Below, piece after piece: positions 51,741 through 58,026 of a stretch of DNA of 58,026 nucleotides (position 1 is its first letter; each line of letters begins with the position of its first letter). Origin of the DNA: Bacillus sp. B1-b2. GTDB lineage: Bacteria; Bacillota; Bacilli; Bacillales; Cytobacillaceae. The position numbers and the translations under genes were made by a program. A model generated the notes under the pieces. The model had not been told where the DNA came from. It saw only the letters and a program-made list of their open reading frames with translations, and made no database searches. Location of the stretch: contig NZ_WEHU01000026.1 in the NCBI RefSeq assembly GCF_009183415.1, positions 1-58,026 on the forward strand, given 5' to 3'.

Positions 51741-51831
51741 GATGAATCCTCCTTGAATTTTTTGACCTTTTTAGATTACCCGAATCAGAATTTTCTTATG
51801 TGGTGAATTTTTTGGGAATATAGTTATAAAA

Positions 51832-51954
51832 TTACTTTTGGTGAATAGCACCATTTTTTCTGTAGTAACCTCGTTTCCAAATCCCCATCAGTTCTTCTAT
51901 TTGGCGACGATTATAGGTTTGCGATGTATAATCTTTTTGGGTAATATGTCTCAT
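51832..51954 (-). CDS. possible 40-aa coupled small protein
   Basis: The ATG at 51954 overlaps the stop of the 72-aa gene (ATGA). The frame MRHITQKDYTSQTYNRRQIE continues ELMGIWKRGYYRKNGAIHQK to TAA at 51832. GGTGG lies 12 bases upstream. The basic, aromatic-rich text looks coding. Unrecognised; ends 91 bases before the spoVA operon start. Confidence 0.45.
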   Translation of the reverse strand: MRHITQKDYTSQTYNRRQIEELMGIWKRGYYRKNGAIHQK

Positions 51955-52169
51955 CTCAAATTTTTTCCACCGTTCCCTTTACTGAACTTAATTAAACACA
52001 ATAAATATAGAAAACCGCCTGCAACTTCATTTGATGCTTGTTTTAATGCTTCTGAAGCAAGAGTAGTATTAGCAGCAGATTGTTCAATCGCTGAAGTTAT
52101 CATATCTTTTACTATAGAAGAGGCTGCCTCTGCTTGTTTTAATTTATTAGTATCAATTTGATTAGCCAT
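51951..52169 (-). CDS. hypothetical small protein, 72 aa
   Basis: The first ~50 residues (QIDTNKLKQAEAASSIVKDM; ITSAIEQSAANTTLASEALK) form an alanine-rich amphipathic helix region, and the end (GGFLYLLCLIKFSKGNGGKN) has a short hydrophobic stretch then basic residues. AGGAGGAAGTAGC precedes the ATG. Lies upstream of the spoVA operon on the same strand and couples to a 40-aa frame. Unrecognised; the switch of character near residue 50 could mean a frameshift. Confidence 0.45.
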   Translation of the reverse strand: MANQIDTNKLKQAEAASSIVKDMITSAIEQSAANTTLASEALKQASNEVAGGFLYLLCLIKFSKGNGGKNLR

Positions 52170-52336
52170 GCTACTTCCTCCTGTTTGTGGTTTAGTACAA
52201 AGATAGAATGCCTCGAATAAAATGTTTTATCCTCAATTCTAAATAGCAATTATTCCTTTGGATAGACAATTATTGAGATTCCTTTCGTTTTAAAATTAAG
52301 CCAAAATATTACTAAAATAAATCTTCTGTAGCTTTG

Positions 52337-52416
52337 AAATAAAGTTGCAATACTAATAAAAAAGACGCGATATTTTTAAGAAAGTCGCGACGTTTATAAA
52401 AAAGATGCGATGTTCT
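52337..52416. repeat. 20-bp tandem repeats with GCGA core
   Basis: Units of the form TAAAAAAGACGCGATATTTT start at 52357, 52377 and 52397, exactly 20 bp apart, with a worn fourth copy at 52337. The common core is AAAG(A/T)(C/T)GCGA. They lie in the intergenic region upstream of the spoVA-linked genes and the coat-like pseudogene. Two helical turns between copies would suit cooperative protein binding. Confidence 0.6.
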
Positions 52417-52470
52417 AGCCCTTAACAAAGCACCAATTACAGATTTAAGCCTGATTTAAAATCCCTTTTC

Positions 52471-52766
52471 ATGAATTCAGAACCGCAATATTATTACGAT
52501 CCATCTCGGCAAAATAATCAGGTTGAAAATTTAGACCAAAGGATTTGGGGTATAAGGCCATTTTCTTTAGACCATTTTTTAGGCCTTTTCCCTTTAGACC
52601 ATTTTTTGGATCTCCCTTCTTTTGGAGACCATATTGGTGGAGAAGCCCATTTCTAGGCGGTTTATTAGGTGGTTTGTTGGCTGGTACGTTATTGAGCCCA
52701 TTTTGGTATGGTTATCCTTATTTTTATTATCCGTATTATCCGTATATCTTTTTTTTAGCATCATGA
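52471..52766 (+). pseudogene. Pro/Phe/Tyr-rich spore-type protein, frameshifted
   Basis: The frame from ATG 52471 (NSEPQYYYDPSRQNNQVENL, DQRIWGIRPF) breaks near 52563. The next frame continues as FFRPFFRPFPFRPFFGSPFF, RSPFLGGLLGGLLAGTLLSP and ends FYYPYYPYIFFLAS. The aromatic, Pro- and Gly-rich composition with a GGLLGG core resembles small coat- or surface-linked Bacillus proteins. One missing T in a T run would restore it, so a sequencing slip or real frameshift are both possible. Confidence 0.55.
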
Positions 52767-52879
52767 CTCTGTATAAATTAAAATCATCACTAATACAACA
52801 TGTATTATAAACAGGTATTTTGAAGTATAAAATTGAGAATAGGAGTTTGGAGTCCAGATTGGAGCTGACACCACTTCAC

Positions 52880-53119
52880 GGGGTAGCGTCAGGATTTTCA
52901 CAATTTACAACGTTGAGAATACAATCGTTGTTATATCAAGGGGTATGAGGTTTATATCAATATGGTCTAATCTATTGGGACTTAACCGATTTTACGTAAA
53001 ATAAAGCTTACTAGTGTCTCGTAAGACTTGTCTCAAAAGTCTTATCGTTGTTAAATCCTTCGTTTTTAACAATGAAAACAGCTTAACGTTGTAAATCCGC
53101 ATTTTCGGGACGCTACCCC
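52880..53119. mobile_element. 240-bp miniature Tn3-family element (TIME-like)
   Basis: Inverted 38-bp ends lie at 52880-52917 and 53082-53119, starting GGGGTAGCGTC and ending CAACGTT(G/A)AG. The right end is nearly the Tn1546-type terminal repeat. The element has a 5-bp target duplication TTCAC on both sides (52875-52879 and 53120-53124). It holds no gene, only about 164 bp of AT-rich DNA with ATCGTTGTTA-like repeats. This is the form of Tn3-derived inverted-repeat miniature elements, moved by a related transposase in trans. It lies 1.1 kb from the start of the spoVA-2mob-type operon. Confidence 0.9.
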
Positions 53120-53234
53120 TTCACGAGCTTAGAGCTAATGGTTTAGTTACCGGTTATAAAAACGGTTAGTTCATAAAACGAACAACAGTTTGGTTTATCT
53201 CTCCATTAAAGAGATTATTATACTTAATAATCGA

Positions 53235-55117
53235 GTAGGAGGGAGTGATTAACTCCCGACCTCTCATACCACCGTACGTACGGTTCCGTATACGGCGGTT
53301 CAATTAAGATGAATAACGCAAAGTTTCGTAACGAACTTGTAGACTTTTCAGCCCTTGGCTTTCCCAATAGGAATTGCCGAGGGTTCTGTGTAATATGGGG
53401 CTTTTAGAAATGCGCCAGTACCCTTTTCGGGTGTTTCCCCACTCGTATGCTTTTCCAGAAGGAACTTTCAACCGAGTAAGATTTCTGACTCTTGTTTGAG
53501 GTTTCTTCCAATTCTTCCATAGACACATTCTTAATCTTCTTTTAATCCAGCTATCTAGTGATTTGAATGTGGAACTTGTATCTGCTAATCCAAAATAACC
53601 ACACCACCCCATTAGATATTGGTTTAACATCTTGATTCTGTATTCCATGGAGTATGGCATCTTTCTTGAGGTAATCTCTCGTATTTTCTTCTTCATTCGA
53701 ACTAGACTTGTTTTCGCAAGACGAACCTTTGGTTCTTTGTGATTCGTGAAACTAAAACCTAAGAACTTCCGGTTCCAAGGACGGTCTACCGCTGATTTCT
53801 TTTCGTTTACTTTTAAACGAAGTTTTCCCTCAATAAATCTTTGTACACTCGCCATTACTCTTAGACCCGCACGTTCTGTTTTCACATAAATATTGCAATC
53901 ATCTGCGTATCGAACGAATTTATGTCCACGTTCCTCCAACTCTTTATCGAGTTCATCTAGAACTATGTTTGAAAGTAAGGGACTTAAAGGTCCACCTTGT
54001 GGTGTTCCTTCTTCTATACTTGAAATCACTCCATTTATCATGACACCAGCTTGGAGATATTTACGAATAAGTTTTAATAAAGATTTATCTGAAATTCGTT
54101 TCGCTAATGTTGCCATTAGTCGGTCATGATTGACCTTATCGAAGAATTTCTCTAAATCCATATCAATCACCCATCGATAACCTTCCTTTAAATAACCCTT
54201 TGCTTTCCGAACAGCGTCATGGGCACTCCGATTTGGACGGAATCCATAACTGTGGTCCGAAAATATTTTGTCATATTCCTTTGATAAAATCTGCGAGATA
54301 GCTTGTTGAATCAAACGATCTGTCACGGTTGGGATACCTAGTAAACGCACACCACCATCTGGTTTCGGGATTTCGACTCGACGTACTGGTTGTGGTTCAT
54401 AGGTTCCATTCAAAATCTGCGATTTAATGGTTTCCCAATTTTCGAGGATGTGCTGTCGTAAGGTTTGTACGGGCATCATGTCTACTCCATGGCTTCCTTT
54501 ATTCGCTTCCACTCGCTTTAGCGCTTGTATCATATTTTGCCGTTCAAGAATTTGATTCAACATCACCATTTCGTTCCTTTCCGTGATTAGCTTATCTTAT
54601 TATGCCCATCTGAACTCCACCCTCCGCAAATACCCTCGTGGGATTCACCACTACTTTCTAAGCGTGAGGTTTCTCTGTTTTCTGTGCTATTTCATTCTAG
54701 ATGGAAAGCCAAGGGCTAATCTCTCTTAATTGTTCAGTCCTTCCGACTGGTTCTAGACCCAATCGTACTATGACCTCTGCTGACTTCTGATGATTCAGCT
54801 ACTTGTCACCAAGTAGGTTATGAAGGGTACTTCACGTTTCCATCAGACCTCCCCGGGTAAGCACATGCACTTTTACACCATCTATCCGCCTCATTTACTA
54901 GGTATGACCTTCGACAGAAAGGACTTTGTTTTGTGTTGCAAACTCATCCAGTCGTAACTAGCCTTGTATGAGATTCGTGTTCCTCGGACCGGTGTTTTGC
55001 CTCCAGCTTCCTTCAGATTCCGCGTCACCACGGACACCCTAGCTCTTGGCTAACCTCTACTTCTGTCTTCGGGGTTCGGGACTCGCACCCTATAGTTCAT
55101 GTGCATGCCGGGCGCAC
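53235..55117 (-). mobile_element. group II intron, class C-like, complete
   Basis: On the minus strand the RNA begins GTGCGCCCGGCATGCACATG (5' end at 55117), runs through domains I-III, encodes a reverse transcriptase (53304-54569), and ends with domain V (GAACCGCCGTATACGG, GTACGTACGGTGG) and a domain VI hairpin (GGGAGTTAATCACTCCC). The 3' end is placed at about 53235. It is inserted a few bases after a terminator hairpin (55125-55153), the site preference of class C introns. Length 1.88 kb fits. Splicing and retrohoming should be possible. Confidence 0.88.
53304..54569 (-). CDS. group II intron reverse transcriptase/maturase
   Basis: A 421-residue RT-maturase. The RT fold shows GSHGVDMMPVQTLRQHILEN, VRLLGIPTVTDRLIQQAISQ, SYGFRPNRSAHDAVRKAKGY, the active site FVRYADDCNIYVKTE with Y-A-D-D, and GTPQGGPLSPLLSNIVLDEL. 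The thumb/maturase domain follows (WCGYFGLADTSSTFKSLDSW; RRLRMCLWKNWKKPQTRVRN; EWGNTRKGYWRISKSPILHR). There is no endonuclease domain, which agrees with class C. Helps the intron fold and copies it into DNA. Encoded inside domain IV; AAAGGAACGAAATGG surrounds the start. Confidence 0.95.
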   Translation of the reverse strand: MVMLNQILERQNMIQALKRVEANKGSHGVDMMPVQTLRQHILENWETIKSQILNGTYEPQPVRRVEIPKPDGGVRLLGIPTVTDRLIQQAISQILSKEYDKIFSDHSYGFRPNRSAHDAVRKAKGYLKEGYRWVIDMDLEKFFDKVNHDRLMATLAKRISDKSLLKLIRKYLQAGVMINGVISSIEEGTPQGGPLSPLLSNIVLDELDKELEERGHKFVRYADDCNIYVKTERAGLRVMASVQRFIEGKLRLKVNEKKSAVDRPWNRKFLGFSFTNHKEPKVRLAKTSLVRMKKKIREITSRKMPYSMEYRIKMLNQYLMGWCGYFGLADTSSTFKSLDSWIKRRLRMCLWKNWKKPQTRVRNLTRLKVPSGKAYEWGNTRKGYWRISKSPILHRTLGNSYWESQGLKSLQVRYETLRYSS

Positions 55118-55124
55118 AACAAGG

Positions 55125-55153
55125 AAATGGGACCTCATTGAGAAGTCCCATTT
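55125..55153. terminator. terminator hairpin at the intron insertion site
   Basis: AAATGGGAC pairs with GTCCCATTT, with flanking A/T runs in both directions. The intron 5' end follows at 55117 after TTGTT on the minus strand. Confidence 0.85.
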
Positions 55154-55649
55154 TGTTTGGGAAAAATGCTCCTGTATAGGTAATCTTCACAGATAGACGT
55201 TAGTAATTTATTTTTAGAATAGAATATGTGTCTTTGTGATAAGAGTGCAATTCTCATTAATTTAAATAATTTAACTTGCCTATAAAGGAAATAAACATAA
55301 ATGATTTTAGTTTTGCACGAATTATTTCGTCAGCTCAAGGAAACTTACCTTATTACACAATAAATAAAAAAACGGAGTGAACTAAAAAGGGATTTAGATA
55401 TATGGGATCAAGGGAGTAATAGTAACTTTACTGAAGTTTAAATTATTTTTTACTTATGGGATTTCGGAGCATTAAAGTACCTAAAGAATTACTTTCTTTA
55501 GATACTTTAATGCCTTTTAAGAAAGGGGGAAAGTGGAGGCGATTATCCCCTAATAAATGAAGTATTCCCTAATATATTTAATTTTTCCTCTGCATTCTTA
55601 TTCTTAACCTTAAAACCCCGACATATTATTAGATTAAAAATGAGACAAG
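55154..55649. other. gap with one strong hairpin
   Basis: No gene found. A long stem GCATTAAAGTA plus CTAAAGAA pairs with TTCTTTAG plus TACTTTAATGC (55469-55513), followed by CTTTT, a terminator for an unknown plus-strand transcript. Confidence 0.5.
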
Positions 55650-56219
55650 GTGATTGTTATTTTTAAGAAATTAATAGCTACTCTTATTGGAAGTCTGTTA
55701 TTAGGAGTTGGTGTGAATGGGTTTCTAGTTCCTCATCATTTAATAGATGGTGGAATCCTTGGGATCGCACTATTACTTCATTATTTTTTTAAATTTCCAA
55801 CTGGTATTATAATGGTGGGGTTAAGTATCCCTATTTGTATATTTTCCTCAATAAATAAAAAAGAGTATTTTTTTAGTAGTTTGCAAGGCTTATTGGTTTC
55901 GTCCTTATTTATTGATTTACTTGTTCCTCTTCGTTCTCAATTTTTTATTCCCCAACTTGCAAGCGCACTAATTGGAGGTGCAATAATTGGAGTTGGTGTT
56001 GGTCTAATGCTGCGATATAAGACAAGCACTGGAGGAACTGACTTACTAGCTGAAATTATTTCTGAAACTTTTTCGTTAAATATTGCACTTGTAATCATAC
56101 TGATAGATGGAATTATTGTGTTGGCATGTCTGGCTTTATTAAAATTAGATACCTTCATTTATTCATGTATAGCTATTACCTCTGTGGGTTTAATAACATC
56201 CTTAATTAAAGGAAAATAA
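55650..56219 (+). CDS. YitT-family membrane protein, short form
   Basis: A 189-residue integral membrane protein with the YitT (DUF161) pattern: GVNGFLVPHHLIDGGILGIA near residues 20-45, FKFPTGIIMVGLSIPICIFS, and GVGLMLRYKTSTGGTDLLAEI, containing the conserved S-T-G-G-T-D. The soluble DUF2179 domain that usually follows (total ~280 aa) is absent, so this is the short form seen in some Bacillus genes or a truncation. Starts with GTG 55650; the ribosome binding site is weak. Function unknown. A relic transposon end begins 11 bases after its stop. Confidence 0.8.
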   Translation: MIVIFKKLIATLIGSLLLGVGVNGFLVPHHLIDGGILGIALLLHYFFKFPTGIIMVGLSIPICIFSSINKKEYFFSSLQGLLVSSLFIDLLVPLRSQFFIPQLASALIGGAIIGVGVGLMLRYKTSTGGTDLLAEIISETFSLNIALVIILIDGIIVLACLALLKLDTFIYSCIAITSVGLITSLIKGK

Positions 56220-56230
56220 TTTTTTATTGA

Positions 56231-56300
56231 GAGTCCCAACAACAAACGTGGAAACATACGCTAAGCAATATCGACATGAAGAAAGCCGATTTTTCCTACG
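56231..56300 (+). mobile_element. single decayed end of a mer-transposon-like Tn3 element
   Basis: The 70 bases follow the outer part of the mer transposon's right end read inward: GAGTCCCAACAACAAACGTG for GGGGTCCTACCAACAAAACG, then GAAACATACGCTAAGCAA, TCGACATGAA and GCCGATTTTTCCTACG. Both the 38-bp end and the subterminal block are present with about ten differences and small gaps. No partner end or transposase is nearby. It is a fossil of a related element, placed between the YitT and YlxY-like genes. Confidence 0.85.
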
Positions 56301-56425
56301 GTGTAGTTAATGGGATGGGAATAATAAGCCTATAAGATTAGTGTTATGATTGTTTTTTTTTAATTACATAAGTCTATTGTTGATGGGTATTTTAAAATTA
56401 TTAGTTTATATTGCGGAGGAGTTTT

Positions 56426-57132
56426 ATGAGGAAAAAAATTCGCTAATACTAATAGTGTTTTTAAGTACTTTCATTTTAACAATTACGGATCTTATTGGAC
56501 CATTTAATACTATTGGCTCTGGTACAGCAGCCTTAAAGGAGAAAAATGATGAACTTTACAAAGAAATTAAAGTGTATAGAGAGGAACATAAAATTGAACC
56601 GATTGATGCAAAAGTCGATAGAGTGTGGAAGGCAATTCCTGGATACAATGGATTGGATGTAGATATTGAATCTAGTTATAAAAAAATGAAATCAGATGGT
56701 AATTTTCACAAAAACAAAGTTGTTTATAAGGAAAAACCTCCAAATGTCCATTTAGAAAATCTAGCACCCATCCCGATTTATAAAGGAAATCCAGAAAAGC
56801 CTATGGTGGCGTTATTAATAAATGTTGCTTGGGGTAATGAGTACATTCCAACGATCCTTACCACACTAAAGGAATCCAAGGTGAAGGCGACATTTTTTTT
56901 CGATGGTAGCTGGGTTAAAAAGAATCCTGACCTAGCTAAGATGATCTATCGGGAAGGCCATGAAATTGGAAATCATGCTTATAGTCATCTAGATCTTAAG
57001 AAGCGATCTAAAAGTGATACCATACAAGAGTTAGAAAAGACGAATGCTCTCATTGAAGAAACCATTGGCATAAAACCGAAGTGGTTCGCACCTCCCAGCG
57101 GTTTGACAAACCCTCTGAGGATCTTCCAGTAA
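56426..57132 (+). pseudogene. YlxY-type polysaccharide deacetylase, broken at both ends
   Basis: The NodB-type domain is clear: VALLINVAWGNEYIPTILTT, VKATFFFDGSWVKKNPDLAK, EGHEIGNHAYSHLDLKK (metal H-x-x-x-H) and GIKPKWFAPPSG. Upstream VDRVWKAIPGYNGLDVDIES is typical of the sporulation YlxY subgroup. The natural ATG at 56426 has GGAGGAG upstream, but a run of seven A puts it out of frame (MRKKIR then stop); eight A would give RKKNSLILIVFLSTFILTIT, a signal helix. The open frame only survives by reading upstream without a site. After FAPPSG the C-terminus is lost. Dead gene, or partly a sequencing slip. Confidence 0.7.
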
Positions 57133-57147
57133 GAAGATCCTTTTTTG
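57116..57147 (+). terminator. terminator after the deacetylase remnant
   Basis: GGATCTTC pairs with GAAGATCC and TTTTTTG follows. It sits at the point where the deacetylase coding sequence ends. Confidence 0.8.
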
Positions 57148-57261
57148 CTGCTTACTCAATTAATGTACCTTTTTGTTAAGTTAGTATTTTACAATCTTTC
57201 TTAGGTAAATACGGTTACTAAAAAGTTTATTTTAGTTTTTATAAATATTCGAATCTTTTCC

Positions 57262-57705
57262 TCAACGAGGACTATAAACGCTTTCACATGTTCCAGGCGC
57301 TGGTTCATAAAAACAATGTTGTTTAAATTGACCAGTAAAAGGTTGGTCATACCATGTTGGAGGACACGGACCATATGGATTAAAGTACCAAAGAGCATAT
57401 TTCGCTGGGTGATCTCTCCAATATTCCAAATTCTTTCTTGCTAATCTTCTTTCAGATTCTCTTGCTCTTTGATAAAATACATTACCTTTTTGAACAGCTT
57501 CAAAAGAGTAATTTCCTCCTTGTACGTGAAAAATGACATCTCTAATTGTTCTTAATTCCTTAAAGTCAGCACAATCTGCTACAACACGGTTAACAATGAC
57601 ATTTCCAACATATAGCATTCCTTGTGGTCCTTCGCCTTCAGCTTCTGCTCTCATCATCCTTGCCATTAAATCGACGTCTGCATTTTGGTAAGCTACTCTT
57701 GTCAT
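57262..57705 (-). CDS. cwlJ: CwlJ-type spore cortex hydrolase
   Basis: A 147-residue hydrolase_2 (SleB/CwlJ) protein that degrades spore cortex peptidoglycan during germination; CwlJ is activated by calcium-dipicolinate release. Features: LMARMMRAEAEGEGPQGMLY with the catalytic Glu, VGNVIVNRVVADCADFKELR, TIRDVIFHVQGGNYSFEAVQ and YALWYFNPYGPCPPTWYDQP, the end FYEPAPGTCESVYSPR. No signal peptide or peptidoglycan-binding domain, as for CwlJ but not SleB. I choose the ATG at 57705 after GGAGGTG. No gerQ is seen next to it. Confidence 0.93.
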   Translation of the reverse strand: MTRVAYQNADVDLMARMMRAEAEGEGPQGMLYVGNVIVNRVVADCADFKELRTIRDVIFHVQGGNYSFEAVQKGNVFYQRARESERRLARKNLEYWRDHPAKYALWYFNPYGPCPPTWYDQPFTGQFKQHCFYEPAPGTCESVYSPR

Positions 57706-57741
57706 TTTTCCACCTCCAAAATACAGTATGAAAAAAAGCAT

Positions 57742-58026
57742 ACATTCATGCCCTTTTTTACAAATATCAAATGAATACTCTATACAAAACTAGTTAACAT
57801 AATTAGTAGTAGTGCCTTGCCCCCCTGTTGGAGTCTTTTTAACATCGAATATACTTAGTCAGCCGCAGCAGAATTACGGAATATATTGGGATTAATATAG
57901 AAGAAATGTAAAACGGACCTCCATTTTTGTTTTTCGATCCATTTCCAACGTTTAAATTCCTGTGACAAAATAAACTAATTACAAAATTATTTTGGGTGTC
58001 TCATAAGAAAAGGTATCTAAACAATT
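57742..58026. other. right-edge gap
   Basis: AT-rich sequence without a supported gene; the window may cut a neighbouring gene's promoter region. Confidence 0.3.

Overview
The window is low-GC DNA from an endospore-forming member of the Bacillaceae. Evidence for this includes a GerA/GerB/GerC germinant-receptor operon, a mobile-type SpoVA operon, a CwlJ cortex hydrolase, a decayed YlxY-type deacetylase, Spx, and strong AGGAGG-type ribosome binding sites throughout. I cannot assign a species or say whether this is chromosome or a large plasmid. About a quarter of the gene-like stretches are broken by stops, frameshifts or deletions, so this looks like an accessory region that gains and loses genes quickly.

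Layout. (1) 1-15.6 kb is a mobile island. It has two related small proteins resembling the resolvase catalytic fold, a tyrosine recombinase next to a recombination-site-like cluster of repeats, several small unknown genes, an SF3-helicase/primase-type replication protein, and a hairpin-rich 118-bp element. Inside it sits a complete 6,969-bp Tn3-family mercury-resistance transposon (3670-10638) with perfect 38-bp inverted repeats and a 5-bp target duplication (TACTT). It carries tnpR-tnpA and merR-merE-merT-merP-merA. (2) 15.8-26.3 kb holds mixed metabolic and membrane genes: tyrosine phosphatase, two acetyltransferases, hydrolase, small membrane proteins, and a divergent MFS exporter/SgrR-like regulator pair. 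A group II intron fragment lies just after the exporter's terminator. (3) 26.3-31.5 kb has an exact 52-bp tandem repeat array able to form hairpins, a lipoprotein, a frameshifted membrane protein, an alcohol dehydrogenase, and relics of RhuM and DUF4317 genes. (4) 31.8-35.5 kb is a spore germination receptor operon followed by IS relics. (5) 36.8-45.8 kb is a redox/electrophile-response neighbourhood: Rrf2, ArsR and HxlR regulators, Spx, aldo/keto reductase, SDR, two DJ-1/PfpI proteins and two luciferase-like monooxygenases. (6) 46.2-52.8 kb contains a metallopeptidase relic, a DUF421 relic and the spoVA-2mob-type operon (DUF1657, YhcN-like, SpoVAC, SpoVAD, SpoVAEb, DUF1657, DUF421-DUF1657 fusion). 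(7) 52.9-58 kb contains a 240-bp miniature element with Tn1546-like 38-bp ends, a complete group II intron placed after a terminator hairpin, a YitT-like protein, a stray end of a mer-transposon-like element, a broken YlxY-like gene and cwlJ.

How the parts work together. The mer genes form one Hg(II) uptake and reduction unit under a MerR-type promoter with a 20-bp spacer. The Ger and SpoVA operons both act on nutrient-triggered germination and dipicolinate movement, and in Bacillus the spoVA-2mob type of operon is known from Tn1546-like elements. The Tn1546-like miniature element next to it here may be a trace of how it arrived. Several structures are defined at base level: the transposon and its target duplication, the miniature element and its target duplication, the two terminator-linked group II intron ends, the 52-bp hairpin array and the recombination-site cluster.
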